Below, in pieces: positions 46,242 through 54,332 of a DNA stretch of 64,000 nt. Both the position numbers and the translations under genes were made by a program. The stretch comes from Saccharophagus sp. K07. Lineage in GTDB: Bacteria; Pseudomonadota; Gammaproteobacteria; Pseudomonadales; Cellvibrionaceae. A model generated the notes under the pieces. The model had not been told where the DNA came from. It made no database searches and worked only from the letters and a program-made list of their open reading frames with translations. The first letter of the stretch is position 1. Each line of letters starts with the position of its first letter. The stretch spans positions 1,364,001 to 1,428,000 of the forward strand of contig NZ_QRAI01000001.1 in assembly GCF_014336955.1 (NCBI RefSeq), read 5' to 3'.

Positions 46242-47516
46242 TCAGATTGCGTTAAATAACACTTGGGTCAGTTCTTTATCGGTGGACAACACCTTGGTGT
46301 TCGCCTGGTAGTTGCGCTGACCTTCCATCAACTCAACCAACTGTTGGGTTAAATCGACGTTGGAGCTTTCCAGTGCACCGGCGGTAAGCACACCGAACTG
46401 ACCTGTGCCCGCCACCCCGAGGACCGGTGCGCCGGACTCTGTGGTTTGTACCCAGGAGGTGCCGTTAACATTTTTCAGGCCGTCAAGGTTGGCGAAGCTG
46501 GCCAGCACTATTTGACCCTGCAACATGCGCTCGCCGTTGCTGTAGGTGGCGTAAATTTTTCCATCCTTCTCAACCGCGATACCGGTTTGTTCACCAGCGG
46601 CGTAGCCGGATGGATCGTTGCGGTTAACCACGAAATCGGAACCGAACTGGGTGGAACCACCGAAGGTCTCACCGCCGTAATTCAAGGTGATAGCCAAGTC
46701 ATTAACCCCGCCGCCTAAGGGGGCATTAATGACCACGTTGGCATGGTTCGGTGGGGTGGCCGGATCATTGGCGAGAACACCCGCGTAGTCATAAGGCGAG
46801 GTCATATGGCCATTGCTATTGAACGTCAAAGCTTGCGTTACGGGGTTGCCATCACCATCAACCACAGCGGTACCGTCAACGTAATAGTGCGCAGTCCAGT
46901 TGTTGTCCGAGTTTTTTACGAAGTACTGAGTGAAGGTGTGCTCTTTGCCCTGTGAATCGAACACCTTGGTGGTGTAGGTGGAGTTGTAGGTATTAATGTC
47001 GTTGGCATCAAATGGCAGAGTGGCCGGAATCGCCTGCTGGTTAGCATCCAAATTCACGACAAAATTCAGGGAGTCGGTGGCGCGGGCAGGAATATTGGTG
47101 GTTTGGAGCTTCAGGTTACTTACCGTACCCACCTGCAGATTGTTTTGCGCATCCACTGGATAACCCTGCAAAAACTGACCGGAGGCATTGACCAAATTGT
47201 TGTTGGTATCGATGCCGAATACTCCAGCGCGGGAGTAACTGATATCGCCGTTGCTGGCTCTGTTGATGTAAAAACCGCCGCCGCTGATCGCCAGATCCAG
47301 ATTGCGCCCGGTGTTTACCAGCGAACCGCCCTGGCTGATGCTCTGGGTAAGTCCCAGAACTTCCACACCCATCGCCCGGCTTTCGGCGTAAATAGTGCCG
47401 AATTCCGCGCGCGAGGATTTGAATCCGGTAGTGCCGGCGTTGGCGATGTTGTTGCTTACTGCATTGAGTTTTTCATTGGTCGCACTCAGACCAGTCAGGG
47501 CGATATTGAAGCTCAT
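46242..47516 (-). CDS. flgE: Flagellar hook protein FlgE
   Basis: 424 aa. N-terminal FNIALTGLSATNEKLNAVSN, NIANAGTTGFKSSRAEFGTI. The central D1/D2 region has the FlgE TTKVFDSQGKEHTFTQYFVK. C-terminal NVDLTQQLVELMEGQRNYQA, NTKVLSTDKELTQVLFNAI. Main subunit of the hook. Confidence 0.97.
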   Translation of the reverse strand: MSFNIALTGLSATNEKLNAVSNNIANAGTTGFKSSRAEFGTIYAESRAMGVEVLGLTQSISQGGSLVNTGRNLDLAISGGGFYINRASNGDISYSRAGVFGIDTNNNLVNASGQFLQGYPVDAQNNLQVGTVSNLKLQTTNIPARATDSLNFVVNLDANQQAIPATLPFDANDINTYNSTYTTKVFDSQGKEHTFTQYFVKNSDNNWTAHYYVDGTAVVDGDGNPVTQALTFNSNGHMTSPYDYAGVLANDPATPPNHANVVINAPLGGGVNDLAITLNYGGETFGGSTQFGSDFVVNRNDPSGYAAGEQTGIAVEKDGKIYATYSNGERMLQGQIVLASFANLDGLKNVNGTSWVQTTESGAPVLGVAGTGQFGVLTAGALESSNVDLTQQLVELMEGQRNYQANTKVLSTDKELTQVLFNAI

Positions 47517-47557
47517 GTAATTAACCTGTTATTGGAAAGTGAGTAAGTGAATGGCGA

Positions 47558-48235
47558 TTACAGCAGCCCGGCAAGTGAGGCTTGGCCAAATTCGGTGATG
47601 TTATAAAAAGGCACAGCCCCCGCGCCGACGACATCCAGTACCGGGCCTTCGGCGCTGACGCGCACGTTGCTGACCAGACCGGAAATTTCGACCTGCGGGT
47701 ATTCACCGGCGTCGGTAGTGACTTCCAGGGCATAGTCGCCCGGCGCCAGTCCCAAGGCCTTTGGATCAATTTCAAAAGGCACCAACCCGGGGGCTTGAGA
47801 ACCTAGTTGAATCTCTTTTTTCACGCCCTTGCTGTCCCGCAAGGTCAACACGGTCGCGCTCGAAGCGTGTTGCAGATTGATCTGTGCTTTTACCGGCTCG
47901 GTATCCAGCCGCATGCTGCTCACCGCCACTTTGACTTCCTGCCCGACCAGTCCGGCGGCGGTCAGGGTCTGCAGGTTATCCAGCAATACAAGGTTGCTTT
48001 TGCTCAGCTCGGACATGTTTTCCAGGCTTTTTACCTGAGACATGGCTGAGTACTGTTCGAGGAACTGGCTGCTGTCCACGGGATTGGTGGGGTCCTGATT
48101 CTTAATCTGCGCCACCATCAAAGTGATGAACTGGTTTTCCATTTGCGTCGCGTCACTGACGTTAACGCTCTGCTTGATGGCTTCATCGATGCCATACGCT
48201 TGCTTGGAATGCTCGAGGGAGCTGACCGTTGTCAT
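47558..48235 (-). CDS. flgD: Hook-capping scaffold protein FlgD
   Basis: 225 aa. The conserved N-terminal segment NQFITLMVAQIKNQDPTNPV, DSSQFLEQYSAMSQVKSLEN is diagnostic. The C-terminal half is the Ig/Tudor-like cap domain. Start overlaps the flgC stop by one base (TAATG). Caps the growing hook and is lost afterwards. Confidence 0.96.
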   Translation of the reverse strand: MTTVSSLEHSKQAYGIDEAIKQSVNVSDATQMENQFITLMVAQIKNQDPTNPVDSSQFLEQYSAMSQVKSLENMSELSKSNLVLLDNLQTLTAAGLVGQEVKVAVSSMRLDTEPVKAQINLQHASSATVLTLRDSKGVKKEIQLGSQAPGLVPFEIDPKALGLAPGDYALEVTTDAGEYPQVEISGLVSNVRVSAEGPVLDVVGAGAVPFYNITEFGQASLAGLL

Positions 48236-48666
48236 TACACGTCTCCTCCCAATTTGAGCAGGCCTTGCTGCATGCTGGTGATGCGATTGAGAATTTCGAC
48301 GCCGGTCTCGAAGCTGCGGGTGGCGGACATCATGTCGGTCATTTCTTCGATTTCATTGATAGCGGTGTAAAACACATAACCATCGCGATTGGCGAGCGGG
48401 TTATCCGGTTCATAACGCTTTTCTGGCGGGCGTCCCGCGCTAACTACGTCGAGTACCTGAACCTGTGCACCGCCCATACCCACGCTGCGCGTGAGCTGAT
48501 CATTGTTATAGACGGCAGCAAAGACCGGTTTGCGCGCCTGATAAACATCTTCTGCATTACCTGCAGCAGAATCGGCATTTGCCAGGTTACTGGCGACGGT
48601 GTTCAAACGAACGGTTTGAGCATTCATTGCTGAACCGGCAATGCGGTAAATAGAGTCAAAAGCCAT
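48235..48666 (-). CDS. flgC: Proximal rod protein FlgC
   Basis: 143 aa. FDSIYRIAGSAMNAQTVRLN, TVASNLANADSAAGN, and C-terminal EIEEMTDMMSATRSFETGVE, ILNRITSMQQGLLKLG. Three bp after flgB. Confidence 0.97.
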   Translation of the reverse strand: MAFDSIYRIAGSAMNAQTVRLNTVASNLANADSAAGNAEDVYQARKPVFAAVYNNDQLTRSVGMGGAQVQVLDVVSAGRPPEKRYEPDNPLANRDGYVFYTAINEIEEMTDMMSATRSFETGVEILNRITSMQQGLLKLGGDV

Positions 48667-48669
48667 GAT

Positions 48670-49026
48670 TTATCGCCCCTCGATGGCTTGTTTAAGGCCG
48701 CGGAATTTCATGTTGAGAAAAGTAAGACTGGTCTGGAAGTCCATGGCGTTTTTCGAGAAAGCCGCTTGTTCAACGCTCAGCTCAACCGTGTTACCGTCGA
48801 GCGAAGGTTGGGTCGGCACGCGGTATAAAAGCTCAGTTGCCACCCCGGGGGTGGTGCTGAAGCCGCTTTCCAGACGGCGCATTTCTGCGCTGAAATCAAT
48901 ATCTCGCGCCTGAAATCCAGGGGTGTCTTCGTTGGCCAGATTGGACGCGAGAATTTCACTGCGCTGGACGCGCAAATTGAGAGTGTGGGCGTGTATGCCT
49001 AAAGCGTCATCAATTCGTATACTCAT
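48670..49026 (-). CDS. flgB: Proximal rod protein FlgB
   Basis: 118 aa from the start at 49026 (MSIRIDDALGIHAHTLNLRV). The frame is open 69 codons further, but that region is the divergent flgA leader, and rod proteins begin right before this helix. SEILASNLANEDTPGFQARD is the rod motif. First gene of the flg operon, about 40 bp downstream of a sigma-54-like site. Confidence 0.95.
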   Translation of the reverse strand: MSIRIDDALGIHAHTLNLRVQRSEILASNLANEDTPGFQARDIDFSAEMRRLESGFSTTPGVATELLYRVPTQPSLDGNTVELSVEQAAFSKNAMDFQTSLTFLNMKFRGLKQAIEGR

Positions 49027-49064
49027 TACTGAACACCGGGAGTAGAAGTTGCACCAGCTCATTA

Positions 49065-49080
49065 AGCACGAACTATGCCT
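49065..49080 (-). promoter_or_regulatory. Candidate sigma-54 promoter of the flgB operon
   Basis: Minus strand AGGCATAGTTCGTGCT: GG-N10-GC with GGCA and TGCT matching the -24/-12 core, 39 bp before the flgB start. Lateral flagellar rod-hook operons are known to need RpoN with LafK. Moderate match. Confidence 0.4.
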
Positions 49081-49111
49081 CCCGATTATCTTGTTGATTT
49101 TGTTGGTGTTT

Positions 49112-49933
49112 ATGAGAAATTCACGCTCCGGCCCGACCACGCTTTTTCCGCCTTTGGCGACTCCTGCAAAAACAGGCGGAAGTACAGTTTCCGCATGGCG
49201 ACGGCTGTTGGGTGCGCAGTCGAGAAATAGCAAAAGGATTGTTTTTGGGGTACTGATCGGTGTTATGCCCGGTCTGCTTTACGCCGAGCAAAATGTCAAT
49301 CAACAAATTGAGCAGACGATTGAGCGATACCTGAAACAGCAACTCGCGCAAGAAGCCACTGCGCAAGGTTGGGAAGGTGCGCGTGTTACCTACACCAGTA
49401 CAACCACCAGCAATGTCATCGCCTCCTGCAGCCAATTGCCGCAAGTCACCGGCGATAGCAACTCGATTATGGGACGCCAGCAGTTAACCCTTAGCTGCAC
49501 AGATACGCCCGCTTGGACGGTGAAAGTAAACGTTGAAGCAAACGTTTTTGTTCCAGCGGTTTTCTCCCAAACCGTGATAGAACGCGGCGACACCATCACC
49601 GCCGCACAACTCAAAGTGGAAGAACTGAATATCAGCAAAGCCCCGCGCGGATTTTTTAATAACATCGATAAAGTGGCCGGCCAAGCCGCCAAGCGCCGCC
49701 TGCGCGCAAATCAATTAATCAGCCCCAGCCTGCTTGCCAAGCCGCTGTTGGTGCGCCGTGGCCAGCAGGTAAAAATGATCGCCAACCAAGACGGCATCGC
49801 CGCCACAACATTGGGTGAAGCGCTGGAAAACGGCGAACAAGGCGCCGTGATCCGCGTGAAGAATTTGCGCAGTGAAAAAATCGTAGAAGCGCAAGTGATT
49901 GAAGCGGGCGTGGTGCTCACGACGTTTCGTTAG
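49112..49933 (+). CDS. flgA: FlgA, P-ring assembly chaperone
   Basis: The conserved part has a Sec signal (RIVFGVLIGVMPGLLYA, then EQ). A SAF domain carries FSQTVIERGDTITAAQLKVE and ANQLISPSLLAKPLLVRRGQ, and the end is KNLRSEKIVEAQVIEAGVVL. It helps FlgI assemble in the periplasm. The start is uncertain. The frame is open from 49049; Met at 49112 would put over 50 residues before the signal; a TTG at 49208 would give an ordinary 28-residue signal and the usual FlgA length. Divergent from flgB. Confidence 0.88.
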   Translation: MRNSRSGPTTLFPPLATPAKTGGSTVSAWRRLLGAQSRNSKRIVFGVLIGVMPGLLYAEQNVNQQIEQTIERYLKQQLAQEATAQGWEGARVTYTSTTTSNVIASCSQLPQVTGDSNSIMGRQQLTLSCTDTPAWTVKVNVEANVFVPAVFSQTVIERGDTITAAQLKVEELNISKAPRGFFNNIDKVAGQAAKRRLRANQLISPSLLAKPLLVRRGQQVKMIANQDGIAATTLGEALENGEQGAVIRVKNLRSEKIVEAQVIEAGVVLTTFR

Positions 49934-50046
49934 CCACCATTACCGGAGGGGCGGGCCCCAGCCTTCCCTGCCCCCCCCCTCTCGCCACGCCCCCGCTTTT
50001 TGGGTCACTCTCGCTCTGCCCATTGTCTACTCCCGCCCACTTTCAT

Positions 50047-50122
50047 CGTCATTCTCGCGTAGCGGGAGTCCATGTCTCCAATGTATGCGTTCTATGGATC
50101 CCCGCTGCGCGAGGATGACGGG
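50047..50122 (+). repeat. Palindromic unit R1
   Basis: Layout: left arm CGTCATTCTCGCGTAGCGGG with AGTCCAT, about 20-bp centre, right arm ATGGATCCCCGCTGCGCGAG with GATGACGGG. The arms are imperfect inverted repeats of each other. Confidence 0.85.
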
Positions 50123-50145
50123 AATAAGGTGCTGCGCTCTTCTTT

Positions 50146-50219
50146 CGTCACTCTCGCATAGCGGGAGTCCATGCCTTCGAGTCTGCGGTTTATGGAGCCC
50201 GCTGCGCGAGGATGACGGG
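50146..50219 (+). repeat. Palindromic unit R2
   Basis: Same unit; the right arm has lost two bases (ATGGAGCCCGCTGCGCGAGG). Confidence 0.85.
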
Positions 50220-50315
50220 AATGGTTTTTTGGATTTCTGATGAGGATGACGGGAATAGTTTTTGGGTTTCTGGTGGGGATGACGGGAATTAAGGTTGGCC
50301 GCACCACCCATCCTT

Positions 50316-50390
50316 CGTCACTCTCGCGCTGCGGGAGTCCATCTCTTCGAGTCTGTGGTTTATGGATTCCCGCTACGCGAGGATGACGGG
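50316..50390 (+). repeat. Palindromic unit R3
   Basis: Same unit with centre CTCTTCGAGTCTGTGGTTT. Confidence 0.85.
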
Positions 50391-50442
50391 GGACTTGTCG
50401 TCTCTCTTGCGCAGCCCATCGTCTACTCCTGCCCCCTTTCTT

Positions 50443-50517
50443 CGTCATTCTCGCGTAGCGGGAATCCATGTCTTCGAGTCTGCGGTCTATGGATCCCCGC
50501 TTCGCGAGGATGACGGG
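50443..50517 (+). repeat. Palindromic unit R4
   Basis: Same unit with centre GTCTTCGAGTCTGCGGTCT. Confidence 0.85.
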
Positions 50518-50633
50518 AATAGAGTTGGTACCTGTTGTGTGAGGAAGACGGGATTAATGGTGGGTCCCAGTTGTGTGGGGATGACGAAGTATTGCTGCCG
50601 CTCCCGCCTCAGCGAGGATGACGGAGGAGTTGT

Positions 50634-50709
50634 CGTCACTCTCGCGAAGCGGGAGTCCACGTCTCCGGCGTATGCGGTCTATGGATCCCCGCTGCGCGAG
50701 GATGACGGG
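50634..50709 (+). repeat. Palindromic unit R5
   Basis: Same unit with centre CGTCTCCGGCGTATGCGGTC. Confidence 0.85.
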
Positions 50710-50761
50710 GGAATTGTCGTCACTCTCGCTCCCTCCATCGTCTACTCCCGCCCTCTTTCAT

Positions 50762-50839
50762 CGTCACTCTCGCGAAGCGGGAGTCCATAGCCCTCAAGCC
50801 CGCAGCACATGTGGATCCCCGCTACGCGAGGATGACGGG
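50762..50839 (+). repeat. Palindromic unit R6
   Basis: Same unit with an altered centre; immediately left of the GIY-YIG element. Confidence 0.85.
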
Positions 50840-50845
50840 GTAGGT

Positions 50846-51215
50846 GGGCGAATAGCGGGAGTCTATTTCTCTGCACCTATAAGTTGGGGATACAGGTCCC
50901 GCCAGCCGGGATTTTGTTGGTTGATTAAATTAATTTTTTCTTGCCGGCCTAGTTTTTTAAGAATTTTTTCTCTGGCTATGGCGGAGGCCATTGTGGGGGC
51001 TTGTTCGAAATACACCAGCATTGTTACGTTGTATTTTTTGGTGAAGCCTTCAACAAGGTGTTGTTTGTGTTGCCAGATGCGTTGAATGAGGTTGCTGGTT
51101 ACACCAATGTAGAGGGTTCCGTTTCTTTTGCTGGCTAGGATGTAAATGGCTGGTCGCTTCATGAGATTTCCTTTCTCGTGGTAGTTTATGGATCCCCGCT
51201 GCGCGAGGATGACGG
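50846..51215 (-). mobile_element. GIY-YIG element bounded by palindromic-unit arms
   Basis: A degenerate left arm (GGGCGAATAGCGGGAGTCTA, 50846-50865) and a full right arm (ATGGATCCCCGCTGCGCGAG and GATGACGG, 51188-51215) enclose the GIY-YIG gene. Both arms have the orientation seen in the short units, so the gene occupies the place of the 20-bp centre. I read this as the parent or autonomous form of the repeat family; the element status is inference. Confidence 0.5.
50863..51162 (-). CDS. Standalone GIY-YIG nuclease-like protein
   Basis: 99 aa. The GIY-YIG core is AIYILASKRNGTLYIGVTSN, with Arg in NLIQRIWQHK, the fold's Glu in AIAREKILKKL, and Asn/Pro in INQQNPGWRDLY. It matches the UvrC-like small GIY-YIG proteins (URI/YhbQ type) that carry only the nuclease module. 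It lies inside the repeat cluster, between the two arms of a repeat unit. Function unknown; nicking at repeat palindromes is an attractive but untested idea. Confidence 0.9.
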   Translation of the reverse strand: MKRPAIYILASKRNGTLYIGVTSNLIQRIWQHKQHLVEGFTKKYNVTMLVYFEQAPTMASAIAREKILKKLGRQEKINLINQQNPGWRDLYPQLIGAEK

Positions 51216-51347
51216 AGTAGTTGCGGCCGTGCTAGCCCCTTCCACCGTCACTCTCGCGCAGCGGGAGTCTATTCTTGCACATTACCGCTCTCGCACCTCG
51301 CCCCGTCACTCTCGCCCCCTTTTCGCTACTCCCGCCCCCCTTTTTTT

Positions 51348-51419
51348 CGTCACTCTCGCTCCCCCTTTCTCGTCACTCTCGCTCCCCCTTTCTCGTCACT
51401 CTCGCTCCCCCCCCCTTCT
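51348..51419 (+). repeat. Short tandem repeat, unit about 23 bp
   Basis: Three tandem copies of CGTCACTCTCGCTCCCCCTT plus TCT, starting at 51348, 51371 and 51394. The third is lengthened by extra Cs. The unit is built from the left-arm start of the palindromic repeat. Confidence 0.75.
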
Positions 51420-51478
51420 CGTCACTCTCGCGAAGCGGGAGTCCATGTCGTCGAATCTGCGGTTTGTGGATCCCCTGA
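51420..51478 (+). repeat. Truncated palindromic unit upstream of flagellin 1
   Basis: Intact left arm (CGTCACTCTCGCGAAGCGGG) and centre, but the right arm stops after GTGGATCCCC. Confidence 0.75.
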
Positions 51479-51532
51479 TGAGTCATTGCTGCCGGGTCAT
51501 TGCTTCCCGAGCCATAAAAAACTCCGGTTCCA

Positions 51533-51560
51533 TTTAAGCCGCCAGGTTCCTTGGTCGTCT
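51533..51560 (+). promoter_or_regulatory. Conserved flagellin leader block, possible FliA-type promoter (flagellin 1)
   Basis: TTTAA-N15-GGTCG is kept with identical spacing before both flagellin genes (also 53036-53060). It only loosely resembles the sigma-28 consensus (TAAA-N15-GCCGATAA), so the promoter call is weak, though fliA is encoded in the locus. Confidence 0.3.
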
Positions 51561-51620
51561 TACCCTTACAGCGGGCCATTACAGCCGGCTTCACCTTAAT
51601 CTCAATCAAGGAACTCTCCC

Positions 51621-52562
51621 ATGGCTCTGTCAATTCACACTAACTATTCATCTTTGGTTACTCAGACAAATCTGAATAAAACCAATAACGCGCTCTCTAC
51701 CAACCAACAACGGTTAGGTACTGGCTTTCGTATTAATTCTGCTGCGGACGACGCTGCAGGTTTGCAAATTGCCACCCGTTTGAATGCACAGTCACGCGGT
51801 ATGGCGGTTGCCATCCGTAACACTGGTGACGCTATTTCTCTGCTGCAAACTGCCGAAGGTGCGTTCAACGAAATGACTGACATTCTGCAACGCATGAAGG
51901 ACCTCGCCACCCAGGCTGCCAACGGCACCAACAGCCACGAAGACCGGGTTGCCTTGCAGGCCGAGTACGATCAGTTGGGAGAAGAGTTGGGCAACATTAT
52001 GGCCAACACCACTTATGCGGGTGAAAACTTGTTCCGTAGATCCGGCGCTGCCGGGACAGAGAAGTTCGGAGCTGCGGTTAGTTTTCAAATCGGTGCAACC
52101 AGCGCCGAAACGTTATCGCTGAATGTCAGCGCAAAACTGGCCTCTTTGATTGGCGCTGCAGGTACTGCCCCTGCTTGGGGTACTGGACTGATTGGTATTA
52201 GTGCCGCTTATGCAACCACCGGAACCACAGGTACAGAGCTTGCCGACAAACTGGCTGCGGACGGTTCTGTGGATACAGCTTCTGATCCAAATGGCGCCAT
52301 TGATGCGATCAACAGCGTTCTTGATCTAGTCGGTGATCTGCGCGCACAGTTCGGTGCGAACATCAACCGTCTGAACCACACCGCCAATAACCTGGCGAAC
52401 ATGAGAGACAACACCGAAATGGCGAAAGGCCGCATCTTGGATGCTGACTTTGCCGCCGAAAGTGCCAACATGAGCAAAAACTCCATGTTGATGCAGTCTG
52501 GTATCTCCATGTTGAAACAAGCCGGCCAAATGCCCGGCATGGTGATGTCGCTGCTGGGTTAA
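51621..52562 (+). CDS. lafA: Flagellin 1 (lateral-type)
   Basis: 313 aa. Conserved D0/D1 N-terminus (SSLVTQTNLNKTNNALSTNQ, QRLGTGFRINSAADDAAGLQ) and C-terminus (NRLNHTANNLANMRDNTEMA, KGRILDADFAAESANMSKNS). The middle (about residues 130-235) is short and variable. No signal peptide; exported by the flagellar apparatus with FliS as chaperone. The N-terminal about 60 residues match the second flagellin exactly. Own terminator follows. Confidence 0.95.
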   Translation: MALSIHTNYSSLVTQTNLNKTNNALSTNQQRLGTGFRINSAADDAAGLQIATRLNAQSRGMAVAIRNTGDAISLLQTAEGAFNEMTDILQRMKDLATQAANGTNSHEDRVALQAEYDQLGEELGNIMANTTYAGENLFRRSGAAGTEKFGAAVSFQIGATSAETLSLNVSAKLASLIGAAGTAPAWGTGLIGISAAYATTGTTGTELADKLAADGSVDTASDPNGAIDAINSVLDLVGDLRAQFGANINRLNHTANNLANMRDNTEMAKGRILDADFAAESANMSKNSMLMQSGISMLKQAGQMPGMVMSLLG

Positions 52563-52569
52563 TTCGACA

Positions 52570-52609
52570 GTCGTTCAGGCGCAATACCCCGCGCTTGAAC
52601 GACTTTTTA
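52570..52609 (+). terminator. Rho-independent terminator of flagellin 1
   Basis: GTCGTTCA-G-GCGC and GCGC-T-TGAACGAC form a long stem with an 8-nt loop, followed by TTTTTATT. Confidence 0.9.
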
Positions 52610-52754
52610 TTAATGGATTAAGTAATAGGTTGCGAAGGTCGCATTTTTCCATCACTACCGCCCCGCATCCGTCCATTCCGCCTCACGCTTCCGTCGTCAC
52701 TCTCGCGCCACCCGTCACTTCTGCCCCCGCTTTTCTATCGTCGCCCTCGCCCCC

Positions 52755-52829
52755 CGTCACTCTCGCATAGCGGGAGTCCATGCCTTCGAGTCTGCAGTTT
52801 ATGGATCCCCGCTACGCGAGGATGACGGG
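52755..52829 (+). repeat. Palindromic unit R7
   Basis: Full unit, left arm CGTCACTCTCGCATAGCGGG, right arm ATGGATCCCCGCTACGCGAG with GATGACGGG. The following spacer (AATAGTTTTTTGGGGTTTCT) matches that after R2. Confidence 0.85.
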
Positions 52830-52888
52830 AATAGTTTTTTGGGGTTTCTGGTGGGGATGACGGGAATAAGGTTTGGTGCACCCCCCTT

Positions 52889-52962
52889 CGTCACTCTCGC
52901 GTAGCGGGAGTCCATGTCTTCGAGTCTGCGGTTTATGGATCCCCGCTGCGCGAGGATGACGG
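52889..52962 (+). repeat. Palindromic unit R8
   Basis: Full unit, 160 bp upstream of the second flagellin gene, in the position of the truncated unit before flagellin 1. Confidence 0.85.
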
Positions 52963-53123
52963 AATCATTGCGGCCGCCCTTGTGCTACGGCCTTGCGGGT
53001 CATTGTCTTTGCTGAGCCAAAAAAATTCCAGTTCGTTTAAGCCGTTAGATTTTTTGGTCGCCTTCTTTTTACAGCGGGCCATCACGGCCAGCTTCACCTT
53101 AAGTCCAACCAAGGAATCTTCCT

Positions 53124-54056
53124 ATGGCTCTGTCAATTCATACTAATTATTCATCTTTGGTTACTCAGACGAATCTGAATAAAACCAATAACGCGCTCTC
53201 TACCAACCAACAACGGTTAGGTACTGGCTTTCGTATTAATTCTGCTGCGGACGACGCTGCAGGCTTGCAAATCGCTACCCGTTTGAATGCACAGTCGCGC
53301 GGTATGGCAGTTGCCATGCGCAACACGGGCGATGCGGTTTCGTTGTTGCAAACCGCCGAAGGCGCATTCAACGAAATGACCGATATTCTGCAACGCATGA
53401 AAGATCTGGCTACCCAGTCAGCGAACGGAACCAACAGTACTGACGACCGCACTGCCTTACAGAGCGAGTACGACGAGCTGGGTAAAGAATTGGCTAACAT
53501 TATCAGCAACACGACCTACGCCGGTGAGCGTCTATTCGCTGCCGATGACGGTATTGCTGCTGGCACCGGAGGTAAATTCGGTTCAACTGCAGCGGGCGTT
53601 AGCTTTCAAATTGGTGCTACCTCTGCAGAAACCCTGACGATGGATGTCAGTACTGATCTGACCACGCTCATCGGTACGGGCGGCCTTGGCGGTATCAGCG
53701 CCATGTTTACGGCCTTAGCAGCCGATCCTGACGAGGATTTGTCGACGGTTACGAATAATACAGAACTGAGCGCAGCCAACGCCAATAGCACTATTGATAA
53801 AATTGCCGATGTGCTCGATTTAGTTGGCAGTATGCGCGCCAAGTTCGGCGCCAACATCAATCGTTTAAACCACACCGCCAACAACCTGGCGAACATGAGA
53901 GACAACACCGAAATGGCGAAAGGCCGCATCTTGGATGCTGACTTCGCTCAAGAAAGCGCCAACATGAGCAAAAACTCCATGTTGATGCAATCCGGTATCT
54001 CCATGTTGAAACAAGCCGGTCAAATGCCTGGCATGGTTATGTCTTTACTCGGTTAA
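53124..54056 (+). CDS. lafA: Flagellin 2 (lateral-type)
   Basis: 310 aa. N-terminal about 60 and C-terminal about 60 residues are nearly identical to flagellin 1; the central segment (about residues 100-230) differs (DDGIAAGTGGKFGSTAAGVS). A tandem duplicate that has diverged in the exposed part while the filament core stayed fixed, by selection or gene conversion. Both genes look functional. A hairpin (CAGGCG / CGCCTG, 54069-54091) follows without a clear T-run. Confidence 0.95.
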   Translation: MALSIHTNYSSLVTQTNLNKTNNALSTNQQRLGTGFRINSAADDAAGLQIATRLNAQSRGMAVAMRNTGDAVSLLQTAEGAFNEMTDILQRMKDLATQSANGTNSTDDRTALQSEYDELGKELANIISNTTYAGERLFAADDGIAAGTGGKFGSTAAGVSFQIGATSAETLTMDVSTDLTTLIGTGGLGGISAMFTALAADPDEDLSTVTNNTELSAANANSTIDKIADVLDLVGSMRAKFGANINRLNHTANNLANMRDNTEMAKGRILDADFAQESANMSKNSMLMQSGISMLKQAGQMPGMVMSLLG

Positions 54057-54068
54057 TTAGTTCTAGCC

Positions 54069-54091
54069 CAGGCGGGTTTTATACTCGCCTG
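54069..54091 (+). terminator. Hairpin after flagellin 2
   Basis: CAGGCG and CGCCTG pair across an 11-nt T-rich loop. No downstream T-run, so termination is uncertain. Confidence 0.35.
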
Positions 54092-54332
54092 ACCTTACGC
54101 CTCGTTCCTGGTTTTGGTGGCGCCGGATTCATTTTTTATCGGCTGCTCCTGTCACCCGTCGGCAAGTTTATTTAAGTGCCTCCCTCCCCGACCGACTTGT
54201 TGCGTTTGGTCTATTATTCATCGGCTAGCGCATGCAACTAAGGCGGTTGCATGCCATAAGCTGGCACTAGACCAGCCCTTCGTTTCGGTGAAACCTATGT
54301 TTAGCAGTCAATTCTGCCAGCAGGCCCAATAA

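Larger units (their letters stand above)
49934..50846. other. Intergenic region filled with palindromic repeats
   Basis: No gene supported. It holds six full copies of a 74-78-bp palindromic unit, partial unit ends (GGATGACGGGAAT near 50242 and 50277), and a second recurring segment (GTCTACTCC with flanking Cs) near 50025, 50420 and 50740. Open frames here are by-products of the repeat. Confidence 0.8.
51216..51620. other. Intergenic region upstream of flagellin 1
   Basis: Holds two lone repeat arms (51246-51272 and 51420-51478, the latter a truncated unit), a short tandem C-rich repeat, and about 140 bp of leader shared with the second flagellin gene. No gene supported. Confidence 0.7.
52610..53123. 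other. Intergenic region between the two flagellin genes
   Basis: No gene supported. It contains two full palindromic units, spacer DNA resembling that between R2 and R3, and a leader of about 150 bp alignable with that of flagellin 1. Confidence 0.75.

Noticed and set aside
50047-50839. CRISPR array
   Set aside because: Units are long palindromes with irregular, partly related spacers and variable spacing. There are no cas genes, and copies occur scattered and in both orientations.
49934-50846. ORFs of 70-150 codons in the repeat cluster
   Set aside because: They translate the same palindromic unit repeatedly (MDSRYARMT, GSPLREDDG and the like) and vanish outside the repeats.
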